Source: Croceicoccus sp. YJ47 (GTDB lineage: Bacteria > Pseudomonadota > Alphaproteobacteria > Sphingomonadales > Sphingomonadaceae). Taken from it: a DNA stretch of 64,000 nucleotides. Of the stretch, positions 32,827 to 41,938 are shown piece after piece. The position numbers and the translations under genes were made by a program. Location of the stretch: NCBI RefSeq assembly GCF_016745095.1, contig NZ_CP067087.1, positions 1,120,501 to 1,184,500 on the forward strand. Reading direction: 5' to 3'. Under the pieces are notes generated by a model. That model saw only the letters and a list, made by a program, of their open reading frames with translations, did not search any database and had not been told where the DNA came from. How positions within the stretch are numbered: position 1 is the first letter of the stretch; the number at the start of each line of letters is the position of its first letter.

Positions 32827-34817
32827 AACTCGATCCCGTCGCCCGGATCGAGTGCAGCGCGCCGCGCATTGGCCTGCATCCGATCGGCCATCCTGCGATT
32901 GCGGTTTGCCTGATCCTCGTCGCTACGGTCGTCAAACTCAAATTCGTTGGGAATTGCCATGGGCGGCGGCGCCACATCCTCGTATTCCGGCAAGTCGGGC
33001 GATTGGCGGATCCCGCCATCGGACTGGCGATCATCGACCTCGTACTCTTCAGATCCGGTCAGTGATTTCTCCGATTGCGAAGGCGGGATCACATGTCTCC
33101 CGTGCCACTCACCCTTGTCCGGCGCGAACTCCGACTTTTTGCCCGTTGGCGGACGCTCTACCCTTTTGCTGAGCCGGGGATCGCGGTAGTAGCGCGCTTT
33201 CCTGGCACGGATCGGATGCACGCCTGCGAGCATCACGATTTCGTCGGTGTCGGGAAGCTGCATGATCTCGCCTTGGGTCAGTAGAGCGCGCGCCGTCTCC
33301 GACCGCGAGACCATCAAGTGGCCGAGCCAGGGCGAGAGGCGATGTCCGGCATAATTGCGCATCGCCCGGGTCTCGGTCGCGGTCCCGAGCGATTCCGAAA
33401 CGCGTTTGGCGGTGCGCTCGTCATTGGTCGCGAAGCACACCCGCACATGGCAATTGTCCAGAATGGCATTGTTCTGCCCGTAGGCTTTCTCGATCTGGTT
33501 CAATGACTGGGCGATCAGAAACGCCTTGATGCCGTAGCCCGCCATGAAGGCGAGCGCGCTTTCGAAAAAGTCGAGCCGGCCCAAGGCTGGAAACTCGTCG
33601 AGCATCAGAAGAAGCCGTTCGCGATCGGCACCCTCCTGCAGGTCCTCGGTCAGGCGTCTTCCGAGCTGGTTGAGGATGAGCCGGATGAGCGGCTTGGTGC
33701 GGCTGATGTCGGAGGGCGGGACAACGAGGTAGAGTGTGACCGGTTGGCCCTGTGCCACCAGGTCCGCGATCCGCCATTCGCAATGACGGGTGACCCGGGC
33801 GATGACCGGATCGCGGTACAGCCCGAGGAACGACATGGCAGTCGAGAGCACGCCCGAGCGTTCGTTCTCCGACTTGTTGAGCAATTCACGGGCCGCGCTC
33901 GCAACCACCGGATGGATGCCGTCTTCCCCCAGATGCGGTGTGTGCATCATGGCGGTCAGTGTCGCCTCGATTGATCGGCGCGGATCGGAGAGGAAGTTCG
34001 CCACCCCGGCGAGCGTCTTGTCAGGCTCGGCATAAAGCACATGCAGAATAGCCCCGACGAGAAGCGCATGGCTGGTCTTTTCCCAGTGATTGCGCCGTTC
34101 GAGCGAGCCTTCCGGATCGACCAGTACATCGGCGATGTTCTGCACGTCGCGCACCTCGTTGATGCCGCGCCGCACTTCCATCAGCGGATTATAGGCTGCC
34201 GACGCCTCATTGGTCGGATCGAACAGAAGCGTGCGGCTGAAGCTGGACCGGAAACCAGCGGTCAGCTCCCAGTTCTCGCCCTTGATATCGTGGACGATCG
34301 CCGAGTGCGGCCAGGTCAGCAGCGTCGGCACGACAAGGCCGACCCCCTTGCCGCTGCGCGTCGGTGCGAAACAGAGCACATGTTCTGGCCCGTCGTGGCG
34401 AAGATAGAGATTGGCGTGCTGGCCGATAATGACGCCCTTGCCCGCCAGAAGGCCAGCGCGTGCTATTTCGGAACGGGTCGCCCAGCGCGCCGAGCCATAG
34501 GTCGCACTGTTCCTGATTTCTCGGGCGCGCCAGACCGACATGCCGATCGCGACAACTACCGACACGAGACCGCCCGATGCAGCAATCATTCCGCCGGTCT
34601 CGAAGATGCGCGGCGCATAGGCTTCGTAGCTGAACCACCACCAGAAGATGGCGTAAGGCGGATAAATGGGCGATCCGGAGACACTGAACCACGGCGCGCC
34701 CAGCTGCGCCTGGTAGCCAAGAGCGTCCGCGGTCCATTGGGTACCCGCCCAGACGCCTGCGAGCGTGAGGGCGAAGACGACGAGTATCTGACCCCACAAT
34801 ATCCGGGTTGCCGACAC
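32823..34817 (-). CDS. traG: Type IV coupling protein TraG (VirD4 family)
   Basis: A 664-residue inner-membrane ATPase. Transmembrane segments occur near the N-terminus (ILVVFALTLAGVWAG and SGGLVSVVVAIGMSVW). The P-loop is CFAPTRSGKGVGLVVPTLL near residue 155, and the Walker B is LLMLDEFPALGRLDF near residue 405. The protein brings the relaxase-DNA complex to the secretion channel. The C-terminal tail is charged and low in order. The length is normal. Confidence 0.97.
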   Translation of the reverse strand: MSATRILWGQILVVFALTLAGVWAGTQWTADALGYQAQLGAPWFSVSGSPIYPPYAIFWWWFSYEAYAPRIFETGGMIAASGGLVSVVVAIGMSVWRAREIRNSATYGSARWATRSEIARAGLLAGKGVIIGQHANLYLRHDGPEHVLCFAPTRSGKGVGLVVPTLLTWPHSAIVHDIKGENWELTAGFRSSFSRTLLFDPTNEASAAYNPLMEVRRGINEVRDVQNIADVLVDPEGSLERRNHWEKTSHALLVGAILHVLYAEPDKTLAGVANFLSDPRRSIEATLTAMMHTPHLGEDGIHPVVASAARELLNKSENERSGVLSTAMSFLGLYRDPVIARVTRHCEWRIADLVAQGQPVTLYLVVPPSDISRTKPLIRLILNQLGRRLTEDLQEGADRERLLLMLDEFPALGRLDFFESALAFMAGYGIKAFLIAQSLNQIEKAYGQNNAILDNCHVRVCFATNDERTAKRVSESLGTATETRAMRNYAGHRLSPWLGHLMVSRSETARALLTQGEIMQLPDTDEIVMLAGVHPIRARKARYYRDPRLSKRVERPPTGKKSEFAPDKGEWHGRHVIPPSQSEKSLTGSEEYEVDDRQSDGGIRQSPDLPEYEDVAPPPMAIPNEFEFDDRSDEDQANRNRRMADRMQANARRAALDPGDGIEL

Positions 34818-34917
34818 GGCTGTCTCCTTTCGTGAAGGGCAGCACGGCGGCTTTGCATCGCATATTCAAGTCAGAAGCTGCGTGATCGCAGGCTGGCGTA
34901 GCGAAAGCGGCACGCGG

Positions 34918-35619
34918 CTAGATTGCTTCCCAATCATAGGCCGGATTGCCAGACCAGGTCAGCCGGTACATTGAACCTTGCGCGACCGATTGCACGACAT
35001 TGGGCCACAAGGCCGCGATGCATGTTCCGCCCGCATGGCGGACCGAAGGATAGATAATGCCGTTATGGTAAGCGGCGCGTGACTGCGCCGCTAGAGCATT
35101 GCCGACAGGATAGCCTTTCGTCTTGTCCGGATCGAGTGCCGGGTGATCGGGCGAGCCGCGCAGATCGATAAAGACCCCCGCCATGCTGGCGATCATCTCG
35201 CCATATTCGACAACGGCATCGAAATCGCCGGCATCGGCGAGCGCCTGGGTCAGATGATGACCGACCTCGGCGATACAGGTCTCGACATCGAGCGCGGCAT
35301 ACCATGCGCCGCGGTTCGCGGGGTTGAAGCGATTGGACTCGCGCGGCTTGGCGTATGCAAAGCTCGCATTGATAAATCTGGCATGCGGCACGCCGTGAAC
35401 CAGTTCGTCGGCTGTCAGCCCGCCAAGCCCGCGCTCTTCGGCGATCAGGCGCGAACTCGTCGCCCCCTCGATTTCAGCGAGCAGCGCGAGATCTTCGTTA
35501 CTGTCGGCAAGCGGAGCCATGACCGCTTCGCGCAAACGCGCGCTGGAAACGAGCCGGACCGTCCGCTCGAAGGCTTCGCGGATCTGCGGCGGCTCGCCTG
35601 CCTCCTCAGAGCCCGCCAC
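34918..35619 (-). CDS. RES-domain toxin
   Basis: A 233-residue protein with the RES fold signature: an Arg in ESNRFNPANRGAWYAALD, a Glu in TCIAEVGHHL and a late Ser in YPSVRHAGGTCIA. RES toxins such as MbcT break down cellular NAD+. It overlaps the antitoxin gene by 14 bp with GTG as start, the normal order being antitoxin first. The pair lies between the relaxase and traG and should help keep the element in the cell. Confidence 0.88.
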   Translation of the reverse strand: MAGSEEAGEPPQIREAFERTVRLVSSARLREAVMAPLADSNEDLALLAEIEGATSSRLIAEERGLGGLTADELVHGVPHARFINASFAYAKPRESNRFNPANRGAWYAALDVETCIAEVGHHLTQALADAGDFDAVVEYGEMIASMAGVFIDLRGSPDHPALDPDKTKGYPVGNALAAQSRAAYHNGIIYPSVRHAGGTCIAALWPNVVQSVAQGSMYRLTWSGNPAYDWEAI

Positions 35620-36037
35620 GAAGCGCGTCGATATACTGTCTGGTCTCCAGCATGCGCGGAATACCGCCTTCGATCATTGCCTGGATGGGCGAGCGGCGAT
35701 CGAAGACCGGCGCCCTGTTTTCAAGCTTCGGCCAGCGGTCGGCCATGTCGTTGGCAAACAGCAGGTGCAGCCCCTTGAACAGGCCGATCAGCGCCGACGC
35801 GCGGGTCAACTGGTCCTGACCGAGCGAGCCTTCCCATGTTCCGGCTTTCATCCGGTCCCAGGTGCTTTCGGACACGCCGAGCAGTGCAGCACCGTCGGCA
35901 TTGCTCGCACCCCAGGCCTCGATGAGCCGCAGCACGGCTTTCACCGCAGCGCTAGTGAGGCGGCTGCGATCATCGTCGCTCGCAAAGGTCTGAAGCCCGC
36001 TGGGAGCTTCGGCATGCTGAATTGCTGCACTTACCAT
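35606..36037 (-). CDS. Xre/MbcA/ParS-type antitoxin
   Basis: A 143-residue protein with an N-terminal helical HTH region (AVLRLIEAWGASNADGAALLGVSESTWDRMKAG) and the C-terminal MbcA/ParS toxin-binding domain (SALIGLFKGLHLLFANDMADRWPKLENRAPVFDRRSPIQAMIEGG). ATG 36037 is preceded by AGGAG. The pair is led by a strong sigma-70-like promoter, where the HTH would be expected to repress its own operon. Confidence 0.88.
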   Translation of the reverse strand: MVSAAIQHAEAPSGLQTFASDDDRSRLTSAAVKAVLRLIEAWGASNADGAALLGVSESTWDRMKAGTWEGSLGQDQLTRASALIGLFKGLHLLFANDMADRWPKLENRAPVFDRRSPIQAMIEGGIPRMLETRQYIDALRGGL

Positions 36038-36055
36038 ATCGCATCTCCTGACGCT

Positions 36056-36085
36056 TGTATAAGCATCATATGACGCGTTTGTCAA
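36056..36085 (-). promoter_or_regulatory. Sigma-70-type promoter of the antitoxin-toxin operon
   Basis: The minus strand has TTGACA (36085-36080), an 18-bp spacer and TATACA (36061-36056), ending 18 bp before the antitoxin ATG. The spacer contains the symmetric CATATG. TGACGC is repeated at 36049 and 36071, so an autoregulatory operator may overlap the promoter. Confidence 0.6.
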
Positions 36086-36111
36086 GGTTTCCTGTGCAAG
36101 CGCTGCGTTCT

Positions 36112-37854
36112 TCAAATTACTGGACCGCGCGAGCGCGCAAAGTTCCAATCGACACCGCCGCGTTCATTGACCTTGCCTACGATCTCTTTCCCCAAATGCT
36201 GCTCAAGGTCGCGCCTCCAGGGCACGAGCTGGAAGCCCACTCCGTCATCGATCATGGCAAACCGGCCCGAGGCGAGCGTGATGCGCTCGCGGTAGGTGCC
36301 GGAAACATGTTCGCCCTCCGCCACCGGCCTTGATTTACGACCGTAACGCGCGGCCAGCGCTTCAGCCGCTGAGTCCAGTTCCTGCTTGCGGAGTGTGCCC
36401 AGCAGATTGCGGGCCAGGGTCACGCTCTTCCCATGCCGCTTCGCCAGCCCTTGATCGACAAGCCAGTCACGGCGCTCATCCAGAGCCAGCCGCACATCGG
36501 CGCCAAACCCGCTTCCCAGCGTCTCGGCTCGAGGCGACAACAGCTGCCGATCGAGCCAGGTTGCGCCGCGAGCGTCGACCTGCCGCTCGAGCGGCAGGTC
36601 CGAACGCACCAGCAGGCTGCTGCGCCGTCGCCCCTTGCGGTCGGTCCATTCGCTTGTTTCAACGATGGCTCCAGGCGCTGCATCGCTCGTCTGGTCCAGA
36701 TCGGGGAAGCGAAGATAGTGCGCGCGGCCGTCAACTCCTTTGACGATCGCATAGGCCTCGCCCGTCAGCTCATTATGAAGACCGCGCTCGACCAACCTTC
36801 CAATGACTCGGCGGTTCTCGTCTTTTCCATGCAGCGCGAAGGATGCAAGGCCGTCATGCGCGCCGCGTCCACTCATCGCCTTGTGCAAGGTCTTGATGAT
36901 GTCGCCGCGCTCGCCCAGCGCGCGCAATGTCGGTTCGCAATCTGCGGCCAAGGTCCAGCGCGCCGACCCGACCCGCTCAGCCAATCCCATGCGTTCGAGC
37001 ATTTGTGCGCGGCCAATAAGGAATGCGCGGTTGCTGCGGCGTGTCGCATCGGCCTCGGGGGACAAATCGACCACGCCAAGATCGTCGCGCTGATTTTGCA
37101 AGCGGCGGTCGAGCGAGGTCCAGCGCTCGGCATCGACCTCGCGGCGGAGCGCTTGCTGAATATCGCGCTCGCTGCGCGGGCCGAGCTCGACGGTGACGCG
37201 CTCCTGGGCGCGGGCACGCATACCTTCGCTGATATACGAGCGATCGATCACCAGGTCCTTGCCGCCCGAGGCAACGCCGCGAACCAGAACATGGACATGC
37301 GGGTTGTCGGTATTCCAGTGGTCGACCGCCACCCAGTCGAGCCTGGTGTCGAGATCGCTCGCCATATCTTCGAGGATTTCGCGCGTGAAAGCGCGCAGGT
37401 CGGCCATCTCGCTTGCGTCTTCCGGCGACACGATGAAGCGGAAGTGATGCCGGTCGTCTTCGCAGCGCGCGGCGAAGGCATCGCCGTCGACCTCATCCGA
37501 CAAGGCATCGAACATCTGGGCATCCGATCCGTCACGGGTGACGCCGTCGCGTTCGAGATAGGCGATGTGGCGGGCGAGCGGTGCCGAGCGGAAACGGCTG
37601 CCGCTATGACGGACGACGCGCGTCTTGATAATGACCCGCCGCTGGAAAGCATGGGAGCGGCCTCGGAACGCAGCATGTTTGCCGCGCCCCAGGTGCCCGG
37701 TTCCGCCTCCCGCCCGGCCTCGCCCGAGCGGTGTATAACCTGATCGGCGCGAGGCCTGCAGCACGCGTGCGACCAGCGTACCGGCCTTGCGATAGGCGCG
37801 CGCATCACTGTCTCTCGACCGACCTGGCCTGATATCGAGTTCATCGTCAGCCAC
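36112..37854 (-). CDS. rlxS: Relaxase (VirD2-like, DUF3363), MobP-type
   Basis: A 580-residue relaxase. The three-His metal site appears in VDHWNTDNPHVHVLVRG near residue 175. The N-terminus is Arg-rich, and the middle and C-terminal DUF3363 domain includes the late segment LASGRFAMIDDGVGFQLVPWRRDLEQHLG. It would nick oriT and carry the strand into the recipient. The start is GTG. Upstream lies an intergenic stretch now split by an IS66 insertion, and downstream is the antitoxin promoter. Confidence 0.93.
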   Translation of the reverse strand: MADDELDIRPGRSRDSDARAYRKAGTLVARVLQASRRSGYTPLGRGRAGGGTGHLGRGKHAAFRGRSHAFQRRVIIKTRVVRHSGSRFRSAPLARHIAYLERDGVTRDGSDAQMFDALSDEVDGDAFAARCEDDRHHFRFIVSPEDASEMADLRAFTREILEDMASDLDTRLDWVAVDHWNTDNPHVHVLVRGVASGGKDLVIDRSYISEGMRARAQERVTVELGPRSERDIQQALRREVDAERWTSLDRRLQNQRDDLGVVDLSPEADATRRSNRAFLIGRAQMLERMGLAERVGSARWTLAADCEPTLRALGERGDIIKTLHKAMSGRGAHDGLASFALHGKDENRRVIGRLVERGLHNELTGEAYAIVKGVDGRAHYLRFPDLDQTSDAAPGAIVETSEWTDRKGRRRSSLLVRSDLPLERQVDARGATWLDRQLLSPRAETLGSGFGADVRLALDERRDWLVDQGLAKRHGKSVTLARNLLGTLRKQELDSAAEALAARYGRKSRPVAEGEHVSGTYRERITLASGRFAMIDDGVGFQLVPWRRDLEQHLGKEIVGKVNERGGVDWNFARSRGPVI

Positions 37855-37871
37855 AGACAGGAAAACCGGTA

Positions 37872-37989
37872 GACGGCGCTTTCAGCATTGAAAAGCCTAA
37901 GGATTTCGATCCAAGCGCCTGCAGGCGTACAGCAGAGACGGCGCATATTCTCCCGCAAAACCAACCACCTGCAGCCCGGCCGACGGCGC
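37872..37989. repeat. Three copies of GACGGCGC and a palindrome upstream of the relaxase
   Basis: GACGGCGC occurs at 37872, 37937 and 37982, and a perfect palindrome CGCCTGCAGGCG at 37916-37927. All lie within 140 bp upstream of the relaxase, in the spacer now split by IS66. They could be protein-binding sites of an oriT or of a regulator; nothing in the sequence proves it. Confidence 0.35.
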
Positions 37990-38011
37990 TGCTTTTATCT
38001 CGCCATCCCTC

Positions 38012-38019
38012 CCTTCCAT
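38012..38019. repeat. Target-site duplication, left copy
   Basis: CCTTCCAT directly precedes the left inverted repeat of the IS66 element and is identical to the right copy at 40838-40845. Eight base pairs is the usual IS66 duplication length. Confidence 0.95.
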
Positions 38020-38098
38020 GTAAGCGTCCGGTATCGGCACCTGATTTCCGGGGTGCAATTTTCGTCCAGCGGGTGTTCTCGTGGTGGCTGGAGGTTGC

Positions 38099-38857
38099 AT
38101 GGCTGCTCGTTCCCATTTTGATAATCCGGCGCGGCGTGAGTGGTGGTCGGTGCATGTCGAGGCGTGGCAGCGCAGCGGACTGTCGCGGCGCAAATACTGC
38201 CGGGCTCACAAGCTGACCGAGACGACTTTCGCGCGCTGGATCGATGTGCTGACCGACGCAAAAACGGCTAGAATCCGTGTCGAACGCGCAGCTGCCGAGC
38301 GGCGGGCGAAGCGCAGCCGCAAGGGCGGCAAGCTGACGAGAGACCGCCGCAATCAGGCAGCGCAGGCGTACTGGGCGATGCATGTCGAGGCGCTCGAATG
38401 GAGCGGGATGACGGTGCGCGAGTATGCCGCCGCGTTGTCGATCTCGCAGCACAGCCTGCGCAGATGGCGCGATCTGCTGGCCGATCAGGAGGTGCCGGTC
38501 GACTGGCGCGCGCGGCTGCATCCGAGCGCCAGGCCGCAAATAGGCAGCGCTGCTAGTCCTAGGACTAAGGGCGAGCTTAGTCCTAATAATCTGCATGCAG
38601 ATGCAGTTCCGGGGTTGACCGAAGGCGCTTTGCGTGGGTCCGAACAGGCAGACCGGGTGCAGCGGCGCAGCTTCAGTGAGAACGAGAAGCGCGCGATCGC
38701 GATGCAGACGCTCGAGCCTCATGTGACCGTCTCGCAGGTCGCGCGGCGGCACGGGATCGCGACCTCGCTGCTGTTCCGCTGGCGCGCGCAGCTGGGGCTT
38801 GGCGCAGGCGAGCAGGTGCGTCTGGTGACGGTGCGGGTTGAGGAGAACGTGCGATGA
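38099..38857 (+). CDS. tnpA: IS66 protein TnpA (accessory transposition protein)
   Basis: A 252-residue protein with two N-terminal repeats of a similar helical module (VEAWQRSGLSRRKYCRAHKLTETTFARW and VEALEWSGMTVREYAAALSISQHSLRRW). A C-terminal HTH follows (AMQTLEPHVTVSQVARRHGIATSLLFRWRAQLG). ATG 38099 has GGAGG upstream. It is needed for IS66 transposition but is not the catalytic subunit. Confidence 0.92.
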   Translation: MAARSHFDNPARREWWSVHVEAWQRSGLSRRKYCRAHKLTETTFARWIDVLTDAKTARIRVERAAAERRAKRSRKGGKLTRDRRNQAAQAYWAMHVEALEWSGMTVREYAAALSISQHSLRRWRDLLADQEVPVDWRARLHPSARPQIGSAASPRTKGELSPNNLHADAVPGLTEGALRGSEQADRVQRRSFSENEKRAIAMQTLEPHVTVSQVARRHGIATSLLFRWRAQLGLGAGEQVRLVTVRVEENVR

Positions 38858-39207
38858 TGCTGCTTCCGGCAGGTACGAAGGTGCATCTGGCGCTGGGCCA
38901 TACCGACATGCGCAAGGGGATCGATGGTCTTGCGACCATGGTCCAGGAGGTGCTGAGGCAAGACAGCTTCTCGGGTCACCTGTTCGCGTTCCGAGGGCGC
39001 AATGCGCGGATCATCAAGATCCTCTACTGGGACGGCAGCGGGCTGTGCCTGTTCACCAAAAGGATGGAGCATGGCGGCTTCGTTTGGCCGAGCGTGCACC
39101 AGGTGGGCGAGAGCGTGACGCTCTCCCATGCGCAGCTGGCGATGCTGATCGAGGGGATCGACTGGCGGCGTCCCGAGCAGCAGTGGAGGCCGCGAAAGGC
39201 GGGCTGA
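38854..39207 (+). CDS. tnpB: IS66 protein TnpB (Orf2)
   Basis: A 117-residue protein with the IS66 Orf2 signature: GHTDMRKGIDGLATMVQEVL, FRGRNARIIKILYWDGSGLCLFTKRME and HAQLAMLIEGIDWRRP. Its ATG overlaps the tnpA stop in ATGA. Confidence 0.95.
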   Translation: MMLLPAGTKVHLALGHTDMRKGIDGLATMVQEVLRQDSFSGHLFAFRGRNARIIKILYWDGSGLCLFTKRMEHGGFVWPSVHQVGESVTLSHAQLAMLIEGIDWRRPEQQWRPRKAG

Positions 39208-39264
39208 AAAACTGCCTGAAACCGGCGCGAAACCGGCAGAAAAGCTTGAGAAAATGCTGCTCTT

Positions 39265-40815
39265 ATGGTAGCAGAATCCATGCGGCTCGAGCTCGACAAT
39301 CTGCCGTCCGATGTCGGTCTTCTGCACCAGTTGGTGCGCGACATGGCGTCGCTGGTCGAGACCCGCAATGACGAGATCGAACGCCTTCAGGCGATCATCA
39401 CCAAGCTCCAAAGGATGCAGTTCGGGCGCCGCTCCGAGCGGCTCGATCCCGACCAGTTGGCGCTCGGTCTGGAAGACCTCGATGCCGATATCGCGCGCAT
39501 CGAGGAGAACGGTCCGGTCATCGCTGGCGATGCCGATGCGGTCGGACGGCGTCCACACCGCGCGCCGCTGCCCGATCATCTGGAGCGCGAAGAGGTGGTG
39601 ATCGACGCGCAGCACGAGGCCTGTCCGTGCTGCGGCGGTGCGCTTCATAGTATGGGCGAGAGCGTCTCCGAAATGCTCGACTGGGTGCCGGCAAAGCTGC
39701 GCGTGATCCGCACGACGCGTCCCAAATATGCCTGCCGTACATGCGGCAGCCTGGTTCAGGCTCCGGCTCCCGAGCGCGTGATCGCGGGCGGGCTGGCGAC
39801 ACCGGCGCTGCTCACTCAGGTGCTGGTGAGCAAGTACTGCGACCATACCCCGCTCTACCGCCAGTCGCGCATCTTCGCCCGGCACGGGATGGAGCTCTCG
39901 CGTTCGACGCTGGGCGGATGGGTCGGTGGTGCATGCTGGTGGCTCGAAGCTCTGCATGAGCGCCTCTGCGCCGATGTGTTCGCTTCCGACCATCTGTTCG
40001 CCGACGACACGCCGGTTCCGGTGCTCGATCCGGGACGCGGGCGGACCAAGACCGGGCGCTTGTGGGTCTATGCGCGCGAGCAGCGCGGATGGGGCGGGCC
40101 TGCACCGCCCGCGGCGGTTTACCTGTTCGCGCCCGACCGCAAGGCGGAGCGACCGATGACGCATCTGCGCGGATACAAGGGTGTGCTGCACGTCGACGGC
40201 TATGCCGGGTTCGAGCGTCTGACCGCGCGCGGAGACATCGTGCTTGCCGCGTGCTGGGCACATACCCGGCGCAAGTTTTACGACGTTCACCAGCAGACCG
40301 GCTCGCCGGTGGCCGAAGAAGCGCTGCGGCGTATCGCCGATCTCTACGCGATCGAAGCGAAGGCGCGCGGACGCTCGCCCGACGACCGCCTCGCATGGCG
40401 CCGCTCGCTCAGCGCGCCGCATCTGGCAGTGTTCAAGCCCTGGCTCGAAGCGCAACTGGCGCAGCTCGCGCGCAGCAGCACCCTTGCCGATGCGGTCCGC
40501 TATGCGCTGGCGCGCTGGGCGGGCCTCACCCGGTTCCTCGACGATGGTTGCATCGAGCTCGACACCAATCCGGTCGAGCGCGCGATCCGTCCGGTCGCGC
40601 TCGGACGCAAGAACCACCTGTTCGCAGGCTCCGATGGCGGCGGGCATCGCTGGGCCATCATCTGCTCGCTGATCGAGACCGCAAAGCTCAACAAGGTCGA
40701 GCCCCATGCCTGGCTCAGCGATGTCCTGACCCGCATGGCCGACGGTCATCCTGCCAGCCGACTCGACGAACTCCTGCCGTGGAACTGGACGCTCACTCAT
40801 CAGCCCAGAACCTGA
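39265..40815 (+). CDS. tnpC: IS66 transposase TnpC
   Basis: A 516-residue transposase with an N-terminal coiled coil (ETRNDEIERLQAIITKLQRMQFG), a Cys-rich zinc-binding region (CPCCGG and CRTCG) and the DDE catalytic core. Active-site regions include the Asp segment FADDTPVP, HVDGYAGF and the Glu-bearing DTNPVERAIRPVALGRKNHLF. It is intact. Confidence 0.95.
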   Translation: MVAESMRLELDNLPSDVGLLHQLVRDMASLVETRNDEIERLQAIITKLQRMQFGRRSERLDPDQLALGLEDLDADIARIEENGPVIAGDADAVGRRPHRAPLPDHLEREEVVIDAQHEACPCCGGALHSMGESVSEMLDWVPAKLRVIRTTRPKYACRTCGSLVQAPAPERVIAGGLATPALLTQVLVSKYCDHTPLYRQSRIFARHGMELSRSTLGGWVGGACWWLEALHERLCADVFASDHLFADDTPVPVLDPGRGRTKTGRLWVYAREQRGWGGPAPPAAVYLFAPDRKAERPMTHLRGYKGVLHVDGYAGFERLTARGDIVLAACWAHTRRKFYDVHQQTGSPVAEEALRRIADLYAIEAKARGRSPDDRLAWRRSLSAPHLAVFKPWLEAQLAQLARSSTLADAVRYALARWAGLTRFLDDGCIELDTNPVERAIRPVALGRKNHLFAGSDGGGHRWAIICSLIETAKLNKVEPHAWLSDVLTRMADGHPASRLDELLPWNWTLTHQPRT

Positions 40816-40837
40816 CGTGCAAGAACCGGACGCTAAC

Positions 40838-40845
40838 CCTTCCAT
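40838..40845. repeat. Target-site duplication, right copy
   Basis: CCTTCCAT directly follows the right inverted repeat of the IS66 element and matches the left copy base for base. Confidence 0.95.
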
Positions 40846-40920
40846 TGATGCCTAGGTCTCCGCTCCTACGCCCGCTTTCGCCAGGGAACGCATGCCTGCG
40901 CGAAGGTGCGAGGACCGCTC

Positions 40921-41601
40921 TCATTGAGGGCAAGCCGTCGAGACGGGCGCGAAAAGATCATGCGCGGGCTGTTCCGGGCGCGCAAAAGGGTTCGCTACGG
41001 GGCCGGGCGCAGCCACCTCGTCCAACTCTTGTCGCGCCGCGCCGGAAGGCTGCAAGACGCCGGGCGGAACATTCCCGGCTTGAAGAGGCGCCGCCGCAAA
41101 AATGCGCTCGGACTGCAACAGGGGCGCAATCCGGGCGACATAGCGGCGTGTTTCGAGTGGCAGCGAACGCCGTCCGGCAAGCCAGTCTTCGTAGCGTCCC
41201 GGACCCGAATTGTATGCAGCGAGGAAACCTTGCGCGCCGTAGCGATCGTACATTTCGCGCAGGTAAGAGGTACCGGCCAGAATGTTGTCGCGTGGGTCGA
41301 AAGGGTCTTGCCCAAGCGAGAACCGGGCGCGCTGCCGCGCCCAGGTTCCGGGCATGAGCTGCATGAGACCCATCGCTCCTGCTCTGGAAACGGCCCGCAC
41401 CCGGCCAGCACTTTCGACCCGGATCACCGCGTAGATCCAGCGCTCGGGAATGCCGAATTGCTGCGATGCTTCGCTGACATGCACTGCAATCTCGACGCGC
41501 GGGGAAGGTCGGACAAACTGCTCCGATTGCGCAAAACCCTGCGCCGGACTCGCCGCCAGCATGGCGGCCAGGAGTCCCGGCAGAAGATACGGGCGGGGCA
41601 C
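40921..41601 (-). CDS. Lytic transglycosylase (VirB1-like)
   Basis: A 226-residue exported protein with a signal peptide (LLPGLLAAMLAASPAQGFAQ). The SLT domain has the catalytic Glu in VIRVESAGRVRAVSRAGAMGLMQLMPGTW and the following AAYNSGPGRYEDW. It opens peptidoglycan for the conjugation channel. The start is GTG. The IS66 element inserted 75 bp after its stop, so it no longer shares an uninterrupted transcript with the relaxase. Confidence 0.92.
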   Translation of the reverse strand: MPRPYLLPGLLAAMLAASPAQGFAQSEQFVRPSPRVEIAVHVSEASQQFGIPERWIYAVIRVESAGRVRAVSRAGAMGLMQLMPGTWARQRARFSLGQDPFDPRDNILAGTSYLREMYDRYGAQGFLAAYNSGPGRYEDWLAGRRSLPLETRRYVARIAPLLQSERIFAAAPLQAGNVPPGVLQPSGAARQELDEVAAPGPVANPFARPEQPAHDLFAPVSTACPQ

Positions 41602-41605
41602 GGAA

Positions 41606-41938
41606 TCAGTCCTTTGCCGGGCGGCGCGCGCTGCGCGACCATATCAGGACATGGCTCTGGTCGTCAGAACTGAACAGATTCGCGCGCAGGGGCCCCGCCA
41701 ACGCTGGGTCGTCGATGAGGAGCGTAACGAAGCTGCCTGCCCTGTCGCCGACATGCTTCCAGCCTGCGCCCACTTCGTAGGTTTCCTCGCCCTCGCCTGC
41801 CATGATGCGATAGTCCGGGGCGTTCTCGGTGTCGCCGGGGTCGGCGGCCACGAGGGTCAGCGGCCTATCGATGGTCAGGGTTTTCAGCCGCCCCTCGAAG
41901 CCGTCGGGTGTAGCTGTAAAAGTGCCGATACAGGTCAT
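41606..41938 (-). CDS. DUF736 family protein
   Basis: A 110-residue protein with the DUF736 pattern: IGTFTATPDGFEGRLKTLTID near the start, the PDYRIM segment and the GAGWK segment. The family is a regular companion of alphaproteobacterial transfer genes and has no settled function. Its start overlaps the traF stop by 4 bp. Confidence 0.9.
   Translation of the reverse strand: MTCIGTFTATPDGFEGRLKTLTIDRPLTLVAADPGDTENAPDYRIMAGEGEETYEVGAGWKHVGDRAGSFVTLLIDDPALAGPLRANLFSSDDQSHVLIWSRSARRPAKD

Larger units (their letters stand above)
38020..40837 (+). mobile_element. Complete IS66-family insertion sequence
   Basis: The element is 2,818 bp with three genes in the standard tnpA-tnpB-tnpC order. The terminal inverted repeats start GTAAGCGTCCGGT on the left (38020) and GTTAGCGTCCGGT on the right (inward from 40837). 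Both flanks carry CCTTCCAT. All genes are intact, so it may still be active. It sits in the spacer between the lytic transglycosylase and relaxase genes, in opposite orientation to them. Confidence 0.95.

Noticed and set aside
36433-37743. A 436-codon open frame on the plus strand across the relaxase gene
   Set aside because: It is antisense to a relaxase with clear motifs, has no family resemblance, and long antisense frames are expected in GC-rich coding DNA.
40062-41357. A 431-codon plus-strand frame running from tnpC into the transglycosylase gene
   Set aside because: It crosses the right end of the IS66 element and overlaps real genes on both strands.
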